From Lamellibrachia columna (Eukaryota; Annelida; Polychaeta; Sabellida; Siboglinidae): 64,000 bases of DNA. Shown here in pieces: positions 1 through 12,630 of the stretch. Positions within the stretch are counted from its first letter, which is position 1; each line of letters begins with the position of its first letter. Below the pieces are notes generated by a model. That model was not told where the DNA came from, made no database searches, and saw nothing but the letters and a program-made list of their open reading frames with translations. Both the position numbers and the translations under genes were made by a program. Location of the stretch: NCBI GenBank assembly GCA_963662155.1, contig OY759270.1, positions 52,310,471 through 52,374,470 on the forward strand, given 5' to 3'.

Positions 1-544
1 TACTATTTAGGGCCTATTTCTGTAACTTTAAAAAAAAATTCAGATATTACAACAAAAAACAAATAATGCCAGTTAATATTACCCCATGTTTAGTGCAGAT
101 GTATTGACTCAGCTAATCCCAACTGCTTTCTCGTTAGAGGATCTGTTTCACTAATACGTCACTATCGCTTTGCCACTTTATCTGACAGATCATCTCTAAA
201 TTAAACCTGGAATATGTTTTCGCCTGCTTTTTGAAGAATCACGCATCTGATTTGAGAGTCATCAGAACCCATTTCACAGTGGATGAACTGGTAGTTTCAT
301 CAAAGCACTGCCGTGTTCAAATGATAATTATGTTTGGGAAAATCTGGACAGCCTGTAACAGGAAACATTTGTGGGTAGTTTCCCATGTGAACTTAAACGG
401 TTGGCAATTATTTTATAACTTCTTTTCTAAATATACATGTATGCTTGTTTTTATAGCAGGTAATAGATACTTTAGTGAAATCTTTGTCAACTTGTTGACA
501 TCAATGTAAAATCAGAAAGTAAAAATAAAAAACGTACAGGAGAA
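1..544. other. No gene recognised
   Basis: AT-rich DNA. The 92-codon open frame at 231-509 has no recognisable motif and no splice context. I see nothing supportable here. Confidence 0.5.
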
Positions 545-2650
545 ACTTCCACAAAGGTAACTATAAAGATATGAGAAAATACTTAGCAAAGCTAGATTGG
601 AATAACATGCTGTTGGATAAGACCACAATTGAATGTTGGAATATTCTAAAATATGAAATTGAGAGTATCATCGATAAATTTGTTTCCTTGAAAAACAAGG
701 AAAATGGTCTAGAAAGAAACACTTGTCAAAAGAAGCTATTAGAAAAATAGTGTTCAAGCAAACTATGTGTAGGGTTTATAGGCGTTCCAGAAAGGATGAA
801 GACTATGCAAATTCCAAAGATGCACTTAATGCAGCTACAACTGAAATTAGACAATCTAAAAGAAGCTATGAGCAACAAAAACTAGCATGTAACATAAAAA
901 ATTACAGCAAGAGTTTTTATGCATATGTCAGGAGTAAACAAAACGTACAAGACAATGTCAGGCTTCTAGAAGATAGTGCTAGAAATATAATATCACAGGG
1001 GTTTTTAATGGCAGAAGACCTAAATGATTACTTCAGTTCAGTGTTTACCAGAGAGAGAGAGAATATTAGTTCATTACCAGTTCCAGATGCTAAATTTCAG
1101 GAGGCTAAATCTGATTATCTAACATTAATTGTAACTTCAGAAATGGTAGCTAAGAAAATAAAGGCATAAATCGCCTGGAGTGGATGGAATTCCTCCAAAA
1201 CTACTAATGGAAACAGTACAACAAATCAGTATACCGCTTGCAAGAGTGTTCAACTTGTCATTAAAAGAGCAATTGTTCCTTTTGAATGGAAAGAAGCAAA
1301 CATCATACCATTATTTAAAAAGGATTTGAGAAATAAGTCAGAGAATTACAGACCGGTGAGTTTAATGTCAATGATTTGTAAATTATTAGAAAGGTTAATT
1401 AAAACCATAATTATGATGGATTTCCTTGTTAAGCATAAATTATTAAATTCATCTCAACATGGATTCCTAAAAGCGAGGTCATGCTTAACAAATATGTTAT
1501 GTTTTTTTTTGAAGAAATCAATAAGTGGATAGACAAGGGATCGCCAGTAGATATTATCTACTTAGATTTTCAGAAAGCTTTTGACAAAGTGCCACATCAA
1601 AGATTACTACTTAAATTAAAAGCCCATGGTATCGGGGATGGCATAATTGGCTGGATAGAACAATGGCTGACTGATAGAAGACAGCGTGTAGTAATAGATG
1701 GAGAAGTTTCAAACTGGAAATCAGTTTTGAGTGGAGTACCACAAGGATCAGTATTAGGACCTTTATTATTCTTAATATGTATCAATGATTTGGATGACAA
1801 TATAACAAGTAATGTACTGAAATTTGTGGATGACACAAAATTTTTAGAAAGATTAACACTGATGGTGATAAACAACATTTACAAAACGATCTAGACAGAT
1901 TAGTGAAATGGTCTGAGAATTGGCAGATGTTGTTAAATTTTGGGAAATGAAAATGCCTACATACAGGACATGGGAACTTGGATGTAAACTATAAAATGGG
2001 AGATACTGTTCTGGGTACTACTGTAAAAGAAAAGGACTTAGGAGTTACAATAAATGCTGATATGAAAGTTTCAGAGCAATGTGGTATTGCAGCTAATTAT
2101 ACCTCTGTATAAAGCAGTAATTAGACCTCATTTAGAATGCTGTATACAAGCATGGAGACCATATCAAAAGAAGGATATAGATACGCTTGAACGAATACAG
2201 AGGAGAACAACTAAAATTATTCCAGAACTGAGATACCTTAGTTATGAAGAACGCCTGAAAGAATGTGGTTTAACAACTCTAGAGACAAGGAGGTTAAGAG
2301 GAAATCAGATTGAAGTGTTTAAGATATTGAATAGGTATGAAAATATTGATAGAAATATGTTTTTCTCACTCAAGAAGGATAGCAAAACTAGAGGACATGA
2401 GGTAAAATTAGTAAAAGATTAGTGTAGATTGGAAATCGGGAAGTACTCGTGACAACAAATACATGGAACAAATTGTCTACGGATTGTGTAACTGCTAGCA
2501 GCATGAATATGTTTAAAGACAAGGTTGACGCATCTCAGGAGGGTGGGTTATAAGTAGATGAACATTGTTGGACTCTCAATAAGCCTATGGCATCCTTGTC
2601 CACTTGCCATCTGGGCCTTTGGCTTGATGGCAAATCTTGTTAAATCTTAG
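545..2650 (+). mobile_element. CR1-like non-LTR retrotransposon, degenerate ORF2 (copy 1)
   Basis: Broken ORF2 of a CR1/jockey-group LINE. A linker between endonuclease and reverse transcriptase lies around 545-1169 (NFHKGNYKDMRKYLAKLDW at its start). Reverse transcriptase follows in fragments at 1326-1894: DFQKAFDKVPHQ, then GVPQGSVLGPLLFL, then the catalytic box as KFVDDTK. The C-terminal region is at 2081-2422 (TKIIPELRYLSYEERLKEC). Frames change several times, for example in the T run near 1501-1510, so it cannot be expressed. The 3' end has the phrase gtccacttgccatctgggc and a cttgttaaatctt tail near 2635-2650. Three other copies share these features (17389-17460, 33946-34970, 46027-46445). 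The 5' end is truncated. CR1 assignment is by motif style; a jockey-clade element is the alternative. Confidence 0.85.
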
Positions 2651-3603
2651 ACTTTATTTGAGGAAGAAAGGAATGATATAAAAGACGACTGACTATGAAA
2701 ACTGTAGTAGTTGTATAATAATGCTGCATTCCAATGCACTCGTGTTTACCAGTGGAGAACTCAAAAGTTAAACAGGAGGCCCAGTTGGCGATGAGTTGAC
2801 GGGATCCTGAATTCTATTTACATGCCATGAATTCATATTCACAGTCAGTGGAAAGTACGAGTGCATTGGAACTCGGCATAACATGCAACTAAATGACTAA
2901 TGACAGCATTTAAGATCCATTGTTTGATTAATGGTTGACGGTACACAGGGAGGTGCACATAATCACTTTGGCCCAAAATTATTTTAATAGCTTGTGCGAT
3001 GATCATCACAACTAAATAACACATTTGCACAAATGAGCTGCCATGTTGTGGCAGATGTTATATATTTATTAGGATGAGTTTAAATGAAACTAAATGAGTG
3101 AAAAGTGCAGAGGAAACTTTAACTGTGTACTATTATTTATTACCAAGGTGTTATGTTTTATTTCCATCATATTTATGCAAGTAACCAGCATTCTGTCCTT
3201 GAGACCACTGCAAGACAAATTTGTCCATCCTGTAATGTTGTCCAGCACGAGGTAATCACATATGACCGTGTGTTGACATGCCCAGTATTTACAAAATGAC
3301 ACATTTTCTTAGTGCCACACACCTAGTAACGATTGCCAGACTTCAGATCTGACGAAATGTCCATAAGAAAACTGTTAGCAATTGAAATTGATGACACTAA
3401 CACGCCACAGGCCCACTTGATCAGTTTCAGTTTTTAAGATACCAGTTTTATACATTATACAAAACAGTAAGACCGGTTAATCAGACAACGTCTAGACAAA
3501 GCTAAATTGCTCACCTACTTTGCGTCAGATTTTCATAAATTTTAAAAGGTTAGTTTAAACAAAGATATTTAATGAATATCCAACAATATATGAGCAATAC
3601 AAG
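2651..3603. other. Non-coding, imperfect inverted repeat
   Basis: No gene recognised. An imperfect inverted repeat is formed by ccaatgcactcgtgtttacc near 2732 and its complement near 2850-2870 (acgagtgcattgg), which could be a remnant of a small TIR element. The open frames at 2845-3030 and 3090-3302 (minus) show no motif. Confidence 0.35.
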
Positions 3604-4927
3604 TTGCAGGACAAGTATCAGGACAAGTAGTGGGACAAGTACCAGGACAAGTAGCAGGACAAGTATCAGGACAAGTAGCAGGACAAGTAGCAGGACAAAT
3701 ATCGGGAAAAGTAGTGGGACAAGTATCAGGAAAAGTAGTGGGACAAGTATCAGGAAAAGTAGTGGGACAAGTATCAGGAAAAGTAGTGGGACAAGTATCA
3801 GGACAAGTAGTGGAACAAGTAGCGGGACAAGTATCGGGACAAGTATCGGGACAAGTATCGGGACAAGTAGCGGGACAAGTAGCGGGACAAGTAGCAGGAC
3901 AAGTAGCAGGAAAAGTAGTGGGACAAGTAGTGGGACAAGTATCAGGACAAGTAGCGGGACAAGTAGCGGGACAAGTAGCAGGACCAGTATCGGGAAAAGT
4001 AGTGGGACAAGTATCAGGACAAGTAGTGGGACAAGTATCAGGACAAGTAGTGGGACAAGTAGTGGGACAAGTAGCAGGACAAGTATCGGGAAAAGTATCG
4101 GGAAAAGTATCAGGACAAGTAGTGGGACAAGTATCAGGACAAGTAGTGGGACAAGTAGCGGGACAAGTAGTGGGACAAGTAGCAGGACAAGTATCGGGAA
4201 AAGTATCGGGACAAGTATCAGGACAAGTAGTGGGACAAGTATCAGGACAAGTAGTGGGACAAGTAGCAGGACAAGTAGTGGGACAAGTATCAGGACAAGT
4301 AGTGGGGCAAGTATCAGGACAAGTAGTGGGACAAGTAGCAGGACAAGTATCGGGACAAGTAGTGGGACAAGTAGCAGGAAAAGTATCAGGAAAAGTAGTG
4401 GGACAAGTATCAGGACAAGTAGTGGGACAAGTAGTGGAACAAGTAGCGGGACAAGTATCGGGACAAGTATCGGGACAAGTTGTGGGACAAGTAGCGGGAC
4501 AAGTAGCGGGACAAGTAGCGGGACAAGTAGCGGGAAAAGTAGTGGGACAAGTAGTGGGACAAGTAGTGGGACAAGTAGTGGGACAAGTAGCAGGACAAGT
4601 AGCAGGACCAGTATCGGGAAAAGTAGTGGGACAAGTATCAGGACAAGTAGTGGGACAAGTATCCGGACAAGTAGCAGGACAAGTAGTGGGACAAGTAGCA
4701 GGAAAAGTAGCGGGAAAAGTAGTGGGACAAGTAGTGGGACAAGTATCAGGACAAGTAGCGTGACAAGTAGCGGGACAAGTAGCGGGACAAGTAGCGGGAC
4801 AAGTAGCAGGACAAGTATCGGGACAAGTAGCGGGACAAGTAGCGGGACAAGTAGCGGGACAAGTAGCGGGGCTAGTAGTGGGACAAGTAGCGGGACAAGT
4901 AGCGGGATAAGTAGCGGGACAAGTAGC
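3604..4927. repeat. 12-bp minisatellite array 1 (about 110 copies)
   Basis: Uninterrupted tandem array of the 12-mer gggacaagtagc and variants. Variable sites are agc/agt/atc before the G run, agg/ggg, and caagt/aaagt. Period 12 leaves several frames on both strands free of stops, producing long Ser/Thr-rich, Val/Gly/Gln-rich and Leu/Val/Pro-rich open frames of up to 490 codons. These are artefacts, as no splice or domain evidence supports them. The unit matches a subterminal motif of the transposon end at 7467-7564. Confidence 0.97.
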
Positions 4928-5072
4928 AAGTCATGTTTACTTGTCCCACCAAAGCTATACTTATACTTGTCCCACCTGAAAACTACAAACGTTAATTGAA
5001 TTGTTATGGCATGATATAACACCCACCTGGATCTATATAGAATAGCCAGGTTTCTAATTAATATGTTTTAGT
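4928..5072. repeat. 145-bp spacer, copy 1
   Basis: Unique-looking sequence after array 1 containing two cttgtccca motifs (the 12-mer in inverse orientation). It is repeated almost exactly at 6337-6480 after array 2, so array plus spacer is one duplicated module. Confidence 0.95.
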
Positions 5073-6336
5073 GGTGGGACAAGTATCAGGACAAGTAGCA
5101 GGAAAAGTAGTGGGACAAGTAGTGGGACAAGTAGCAGGACAAGTAGTAGGACAAGTATCGGGAAAAGTAGTGGGACAAGTATCAGGACAAGTAGTGGGAC
5201 AAGTAGCAGGACAAGTAGAGGGACAAGTAGCAGGACAAGTAGTGGGACAAGTAGCAGGAAAAGTAGCGGGAAAAGTAGTGGGACAAGTATCAGGACAAGT
5301 AGCGGGAAAAGTAGCGGGACAAGTAGCGGGACAAGTAGCGGGACAAGTAGCGGGACAAGTATCGGGACAAGTATCGGGACAAGTAGTGGGACAAGTAGCA
5401 GGACCAGTATCGGGAAAAGTAGTGGGACAAGTATCAGGACAAGTAGTGGGGCAAGTATCAGGACAAGTAGTGGGACAAGTAGTGGGACAAGTATCAGGAC
5501 AAGTAGTGGGACAAGTAGTGGGACAAGTAGTGGGACAAGTAGCAGGACAAGTATCGGGAAAAGTAGTGGGACAAGTATCAGGACAAGTAGTGGGGCAAGT
5601 ATCAGGACAAGTAGTGGGACAAGTAGTGGGACAAGTAGCAGGACAAGTATCAGGACAAGTAGTGGGACAAGTATCGGGAAAAGTAGTGGGACAAGTATCA
5701 GGACAAGTAGTGGGGCAAGTATCAGGACAAGTAGTGGGACAAGTAGCAGGACAAGTATCAGGACAAGTAGTGGGACAAGTAGTGGGACAAGTAGTGGGAC
5801 AAGTAGTGGGACAAGTAGCAGGACAAGTAGCAGGACAAGTATCGGGAAAAGTAGTGGGACAAGTATCAGGACAAGTAGTGGGGCAAGTATCAGGACAAGT
5901 AGTGGGACAAGTATCGGGACAAGTAGTGGGACAAGTAGCAGGACAAGTAGCAGGAAAAGTAGTGGGACAAGTAGTGGGACAAGTAGCAGGAAACGTAGTG
6001 GGACAAGTATCGGGACAAGTATCAGGACAAGTAGCAGGACAAGTATCGGGAAAAGTAGTGGGACAAGTATCAGGACAAGTAGTGGGACAAGTAGCAGGAC
6101 AAGTATCGGGACAAGTAGTGGGACAAGTAGTGGGACAAGTAGCAGGAAAAGTAGTGGGACAAGTATCAGGACAAGTATCGGGACAAGTAGCGGGACAAGT
6201 AGCGGGACAAGTAGCGGGACAATTAGCGGGACAAGTATCAGGACAAGTAGCGGGACAAGTAGCGGGACAAGTAGCGGGACTAGTAGCGGGACAAGTAGCG
6301 GGACAAGTAACGGGATAAGTAGCGGGACAAGTAGCA
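5073..6336. repeat. 12-bp minisatellite array 2 (about 105 copies)
   Basis: Second array of the gggacaagtagc 12-mer, with the same variants as array 1 in a different order. Local higher-order blocks recur, for example a gcaagtatcagg variant inside repeated multi-unit blocks around 5450, 5590, 5720 and 5880, which points to unequal exchange of blocks rather than single units. Long open frames (458 codons minus, 415 plus) are artefacts of the period. Confidence 0.97.
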
Positions 6337-6480
6337 AGTCATGTTTACTTGTTCCACCAAAGCTATACTTATACTTGTCCCACCTGAAAACTACAAACGT
6401 TAATTGAATTGTTATGGCATGATATAACACCCACCTGGATCTATATAGAATAGCCAGGTTTCTAATTAATATGTTTTAGT
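6337..6480. repeat. 145-bp spacer, copy 2
   Basis: Near-identical copy of 4928-5072, with cttgtcc changed to cttgttc at its first motif. It marks the end of the duplicated module. Confidence 0.95.
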
Positions 6481-7466
6481 GCATTTCCTGAGTGTAGAAG
6501 GGAAAATGTCAATAATTCTGAGAATAAGATAGCGTTTACCAACTGTTATTATGTTAAAAAGTAATTCTGCAAAATTTAAATATTCTGACTGAAGGGAAAT
6601 AACTCCACTACAATGCACACTTAGACAAAAAAAATTTATGTTTACAAATAACAACGGTACATATTTAACAACAACTAACATATTCTGCATGGAAGAAAGA
6701 CAGCTGGCACCTAAAATCTCATCAATTAATATATTAATTATGATATCCAGTACTCAAATGGTAACAATATGCAACAAAATAAAAGACTAAAAAATTATTG
6801 CATTAATAAAACATAATAAATAAACCGTTAACTAACGTGCTTTTCATTATGACCTACGTATACTGTGAATGCAACTAGACTGAAAAATTACAAAAACACT
6901 CATACTTGCGAGTGTATGGCTTAGGGTCGCTGCTGTAGCTGTCTGCCTACTTGCATTAACATATAGTGATAGTGATATGATTGTACTACGTTGAGTTAAT
7001 ATGTACAACCAAACATGCTTAGTAATATAAATACGTGTAACTTTTGCCATCGCACCGAAGCCGAGTGGCGTTAAGCCGTTATGCTGGCATTTGTTACGAT
7101 CGCAATCTGTTTCTGACATTAGATTCAAATTTTATGCATTCCAATGTAGCAATAATGTAAAAAAATTCAAAACAAAATGGGCATATATATGTCAGAAGTG
7201 TGGCTATGTAAGGGGACATTTAAATGAGGAATGGTGACAGCGCATTCGTGTTTTCAACGGAACAGCAATTGCTGTCCTTTTGAGTAAGCTAGTTTATAAA
7301 ATGCTACATGCGCCTCCTGGCAGTAGTTGCATGGCGGAAAGAAAGCAGTGATATGTGCGACATCGAACAAAAGTTTAGATTCCATTAAACGTTATTTATT
7401 TTGGGTGTCAACAAACCTTTCAGTTTTTTATTAAAATTAACAGTATAATTATGTTTTATATTGCAA
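6481..7466. other. Non-coding, nothing recognised
   Basis: AT-rich sequence with scattered stops. Short open frames at 6466-6690 and 6847-7128 (minus) carry no recognisable motif. Confidence 0.4.
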
Positions 7467-7564
7467 TGGCATCAACTTGTCCTATTGGACAAGTAAGTGT
7501 CCAGGATGATGTACTTGTCCTATTCTGGTAGCTACTTGTCCCAGACAAGTGTTAGTGCCGAGGC
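7467..7564 (-). mobile_element. Orphan end of a hAT-like TIR transposon
   Basis: Ends in gtgttagtgccgaggcctg, whose complement CAGGCCTCGGCACTAACAC closely matches the terminus of the complete TIR element at 52830-53530 (CAGGCCTCGACATTAA). Just inside are five copies of an acttgtcc/ggacaagt motif in both orientations, one reading gggacaagtagct in complement. The opposite end was not found near 3.5 kb, so the element is truncated or rearranged. hAT placement rests on the CAGG start and on its relative. Confidence 0.6.
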
Positions 7565-8327
7565 CTGCAATAGTTGTTGTTCACATCTACGTAAGTTATC
7601 AAATTAATTTTAGGATATATTGACCTTTCCCATAAATAAAAAAATTTCTAAATTCTACCTGAAAAAAAATTCTTTACCTTTCATTTTTGTGGTGCATTTA
7701 ACCACACCACATGACTAAAACTCCCATGCAGTGGTGTGGATGGCATGGCACAGTAATTATGTTCATGATTGCCGTGTATAATGTATGTTCTAAAGGTTGA
7801 CTGCACCTAACAACTCGTAGATGGCAATGACTACAGCCTGGTTCCATATTACGTTCCCAGAAAGGTTTCCTAGAACTCCTACAATCCATTGGTGCACTGG
7901 TACAGCCCCAGTCAACACTGGGGCAGTTTTGTCTATTTCTGTCTAAAAGATGGAGACGTTTCACTTGGGTTTTTCATCTGCGTGTGTAGCAGGAATTCAT
8001 CTGGAATCCATCCATTCATGTCAATTACGTTTTGATTGATTAAGATTTCCTGATCACTTAAATATGTGTGGTTTCAAGGTAATTTTTCTTGAAGATACTT
8101 TTTATCTCAAAAAAATTTGCATCTGTTTGCAGCCAAAGTTTCATTAATTGTTACTATATGGATTTGGCATAGGATGTTACTAAACTGATTAAGTATGTTG
8201 TAGCAGAGTTTTATTATTAACACATTTAAGATTATACTGGTGTATAGTTCCAATAAAATCTGAAACATCCAAATAATTATCTCAATGTTCATTGTATGCA
8301 AATACGCTTTAATTACTGTGAAATGTA
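7565..8327. other. Non-coding, nothing recognised
   Basis: AT-rich stretch without gene-like frames, RNA genes or repeats I can support. Confidence 0.4.
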
Positions 8328-9094
8328 AAGTTTGTTTACATGTCAGACTCACTGAGAGTTCTTGTTGCCAAGTTTGTTTACATGTCAGACTCACTGAGAG
8401 TTCTTGTTGCCAAGTTTGTTTACATGTCAGACTCACTGAGAGTTCTTGTTGCCAAGTTTGTTTACATGTCAGACTCACTGAGAGTTCTTGTTGCCAAGTT
8501 TGTTTACATGTCAGACTCACTGAGAGTTCTTGTTGCCAAGTTTGTTTACATGTCAGACTCACTGAGAGTTCTTGTTGCCAAGTTTGTTTACATGTCAGAC
8601 TCACTGAGAGTTCTTGTTGCCAAGTTTGTTTTCTGTCAGACTCACTGAGAGTTCTTGTTGCCAAGTTTGTTTACATGTCAGACTCACTGAGAGTTCTTGT
8701 TGCCAAGTTTGTTTTCTGTCAGACTCACTGAGAGTTCTTGTTGCCAAGTTTGTTTACATGTCAGACTCACTGAGAGTTCTTGTTGCCAAGTTTGTTTACA
8801 TGTCAGACTCACTGAGAGTTCTTGTTGCCAAGTTTGTTTACATGTCAGACTCACTGAGAGTTCTTGTTGCCAAGTTTGTTTACATGTCAGACTCACTGAG
8901 AGTTCTTGTTGCCAAGTTTGTTTACATGTCAGACTCACTGAGAGTTCTTGTTGCCAAGTTTGTTTTCTGTCAGACTCACTGAGAGTTCTTGTTGCCAAGT
9001 TTGTTTACATGTCAGACTCACTGAGAGTTCTTGTTGCCAAGTTTGTTTTCTGTCAGACTCACTGAGAGTTCTTGTTGCCAAGTTTGTTTTCTGT
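8328..9094. repeat. 42/41-bp minisatellite (about 18 copies)
   Basis: Near-identical units with core gtcagactcactgagagttc. Form A (42 bp) has gtttacatgtcag and form B (41 bp) has gttttctgtcag. The order is A7-B-A-B-A5-B-A-B plus a final partial B. The one-base difference shifts the frame at each B unit, so 14-residue repeat frames open and close on both strands. They are not genes. Confidence 0.96.
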
Positions 9095-9737
9095 CCTGCC
9101 ATAATATTTTCATGCTCCATCTTGAGTGACAGTTCCTGTGAACCCCTGATCAGTGTCCACCCTTCTTTCCCAACCATTCAACAGACCACATGCACTGTGT
9201 AAATGAACCCATGTCAACAACCACCCTTAAAACGTGACCAGTGGTCAGGTCAATTTGAATTTTATCCATGACAAATGAACAGATGTTTGACATTTACGGT
9301 TGCTTCTATTGAAGTCCGATAGGCAGCACCACTCTTTATATTACAAAACATGGTCGTAAAATTTGTTTATGAATACGCTTCACGTTACTGTTATGCAAAG
9401 GATATATATCTCAGTTTGAAAAACTCAAAACATGTATATTGGACAGGCCTGATTGATAATGTTTCTCAGTGCTTGTAATTGATAGTGTCTTAAAACAAAC
9501 TTAGAAGTGTGTGCCAAATGATTTTGTCACAATGTCATGGTTTCAGGCAATAAGGAACGGAACATTACTTATTTTTTCGTATGCGACAATGTTAATGTGT
9601 TGTTCGCAAATGTATATTTTAAATATTCTGAAAATCAACTTTCATCAACCTAGCTGCTGGAGAACATAACGTTTTATCAAATTCTGTAATTTTGTTGTAA
9701 AAAAAATCAGAATACAAGATGTTTCCAATCAAATGGC
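9095..9737. other. Non-coding, nothing recognised
   Basis: Unique AT-rich spacer between two minisatellites, with no gene signal. Confidence 0.4.
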
Positions 9738-11053
9738 ATGTCGTAGTCCTCAAATATGTTTCTCTTTAGTCAAGGTGCAGCACAAGTGTCATAGTCCTCA
9801 AATATGTTTCTCTTTAGTCAAGGTGCAGCACAAGTGTCATAGTCCTCAAATATGTTTCTCTTTAGTCAAGGTGCAGCACAAGTGTCATAGTCCTCAAATA
9901 TGTTTCTCTTTAGTCAAGGTGCAGCACAAGTGTCGTAGTCCTCAAATATGTTTCTCTTTAGTCAAGGTGCAGCACAAGTGTCGTAGACCTCAAATATGTT
10001 TCTCTTTAGTCAAGGTGCAGCACAAGTGTCGTAGTCCTCAAATATGTTTCTCTTTAGTCAAGGTGCAGCACAAGTGTCGTAGACCTCAAATATGTTTCTC
10101 TTTAGTCAAGGTGCAGCACAAGTGTCATAGTCCTCAAATATGTTTCTCTTTAGTCAAGGTGCAGAACAAGTGTCGTAGTCCTCAAATATGTTTCTCTTTA
10201 GTCAAGGTGCAGCACAAGTGTCGTAGTCCTCAAATATGTTTCTCTTTAGTCAAGGTGCAGCACAAGTGTCGTAGACCTCAAATATGTTTCTCTTTAGTCA
10301 AGGTGCAGCACAAGTGTCGTAGTCCTCAAATATGTTTCTCTTTAGTCAAGGTGCAGCACAAGTGTCGTAGTCCTCAAATATGTTTCTCTTTAGTCAAGGT
10401 GCAGCACAAGTGTCGTAGTCCTCAAATATGTTTCTCTTTAGTCAAGGTGCAGCACAAGTGTCGTAGTCCTCAAATATGTTTCTCTTTAGTCAAGGTGCAG
10501 CACAAGTGTCGTAGACCTCAAATATGTTTCTCTTTAGTCAAGGTGCAGCACAAGTGTCGTAGTCCTCAAATATGTTTCTCTTTAGTCAAGGTGCAGCACA
10601 AGTGTCGTAGTCCTCAAATATGTTTCTCTTTAGTCAAGGTGCAGCACAAGTGTCGTAGTCCTCAAATATGTTTATCTTTAGTCAAGGTGCAGCACAAGTG
10701 TCGTAGTCCTCAAATATGTTTCTCTTTAGTCAAGGTGCAGCACAAGTGTCGTAGTCCTCAAATATGTTTCTCTTTAGTCAAGGTGCAGCACAAGTGTCGT
10801 AGTCCTCAAATATGTTTCTCTTTAGTCAAGGTGCAGCACAAGTGTCGTAGTCCTCAAATATGTTTCTCTTTAGTCAAGGTGCAGCACAAGTGTCGTAGAC
10901 CTCAAATATGTTTCTCTTTAGTCAAGGTGCAGCACAAGTGTCGTAGTCCTCAAATATGTTTCTCTTTAGTCAAGGTGCAGCACAAGTGTCGTAGTCCTCA
11001 AATATGTTTCTCTTTAGTCAAGGTGCAGCACAAGTGTCATAGTCCTCAAATAT
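9738..11053. repeat. 48-bp minisatellite (about 27 copies)
   Basis: Tandem 48-bp units (core ctcaaatatgtttctctttag) with almost no indels. Common variants are cgt/cat and agt/aga. Because 48 is divisible by 3, one + frame stays open for 445 codons (9733-11070) with a 16-residue unit (SPQICFSLVKVQHKCR). There is no domain match, the frame ends at once in both flanks, and only one frame is open. I treat it as a repeat. Confidence 0.95.
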
Positions 11054-11875
11054 GGCGTGTTAAAAAATAATTTTTCAGGGGGCAAAAAACATTTCTGAAA
11101 TGGGGTACCATTTCAAAATCACCTGCACTTCATTCATATGACATGAACCTGAAAGTAAATTAGTGATCGTACACAACAGCAACAGAACAAAGACTGCATT
11201 CACTTACTAAAATGTGAACATCATACACGTAGTGCTACCTAACAAGTGAATCATAATTACAGCCTGGAGAACGTTGGGCACATCATCTTCCTAGTTTTGA
11301 TCCCAGAGTGTCGGATACAGGGAAGCCGCCGGGAAGTGGACATTACACAGTCATCTTCAGGCAGATGGGAAAACACTTGAAAAAATTATGATTATGTTTT
11401 GCCTTATCACTTAGAAAATAGTTTCTTCAGTGGTAAGCTCTGGCTTTCAGAATTTGTTGGTTCATAATTAAATTAGTTGCCAGGAAAAAGTGACAAGGTA
11501 GAATTACTTTTTAAGTGTCTGTTGCCTGCAGTATTTGCCTGCGGCACTAACACTACACTGGTCTGTGTTATTTCAACACGCGTGTGTTTCTACCACTGGC
11601 AAGGTACAGGTCTTCAATGTTAATGGGGATCATTTTGTAGGCCTGTAGCTAGTTACCCAGGTAGTTACAGGCTTGAAACCCATAATGCACATAACGTTTT
11701 TCTAATCTCTCGGGGTTATAGTTTTCAGATTCTACATAATATTATAAATAGATTAAAACAAGACAGTATATCTAAAAAAAATTATCGCAGGGATTTTTTT
11801 AACCTAGATCAGATCAGTAAATGCAGAAATACTACCATTACAAACTTCAATACAGTCATCAAGACTCATTTAATA
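11054..11875. other. Non-coding, nothing recognised
   Basis: Unique spacer between the 48-bp and 54-bp arrays, without a supportable feature. Confidence 0.4.
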
Positions 11876-12630
11876 ATAGCAGAACATAGAACTCTCAGTC
11901 AAGAGGACTAGGGTTGGAATCGGTAGCAGTGGTTGGAACATAGAACTCTCAGTCAAGAGGACTATGGTTGGAATCGGTAGCAGTGGTTGGAACATAGAAC
12001 TCTCAATCAAGAGGACTAGGGTTGGAATCGGTAGCAGTGGTTGGAACATAGAACTCTCAGTCAAGAGGTCTAGGGTTGGAATCGGTAGCAGTGGTTGGAA
12101 CATAGAACTCTCAGTCAAGAGGACTAGGGTTGGAATCGGTAGCAGTGGTTGGAACATAGAACTCTCAATCAAGAGGACTAGGGTTGGAATCGGTAGCAGT
12201 GGTTGGAACATAGAACTCTCGGTCAAGAGGACTAGGGTTGGAATCGGTAGCAGTGATTAGAACATAGAACTCTCAGTCAAGAGGACTAGGGTTGGAATCG
12301 GTAGCAGTGGTTGGAACATAGAACTCTCGGTCAAGAGGACTAGGGTTGGAATCGGTAGCAGTGATTAGAACATAGAACTCTCGGTCAAGAGGACTAGGGT
12401 TGGAATCGGTAGCAGTGGTTGGAACATAGAACTCTCGGTCAAGAGGACTAGGGTTGGAATCGGTAGCAGTGGTTGGAACATAGAACTCTCAGTCAGGAGG
12501 ACTAGGGTTGGAATCGGTAGCAGTGGTTGGAACATAGAACTCTCGGTCAAGAGGTCTAGGGTTGGAATCGGTAGCAGTGGTTGGAACATAGAACTCTCGG
12601 TCAAGAGGACTAGGATTGGAATCAATCTTG
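11876..12630. repeat. 54-bp minisatellite (about 14 copies)
   Basis: Units of 54 bp (core gttggaatcggtagcagtgg plus catagaactctcagtcaag). Variants include cag/cgg/caa before tcaagagg, act/tct, and tggtt/tgatt. An 18-residue repeat is open in places on both strands. Repeat only. Confidence 0.95.

Noticed and set aside
1597..1878. 93-codon minus-strand frame
   Set aside because: Antisense shadow of the CR1 reverse transcriptase.
3550..6430. Long open frames (up to 490 codons) on both strands over the 12-bp arrays
   Set aside because: Period 12 without stops opens several frames at once. There are no domains or splice sites, and frames end soon after the array.
9733..11070. 445-codon frame with a 16-residue repeat
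   Set aside because: A 48-bp array with few indels necessarily keeps a frame. There is no leader, no domain and no similarity.
8328..12630. CRISPR array
   Set aside because: Repeats are contiguous without unique spacers, and the genome is eukaryotic.
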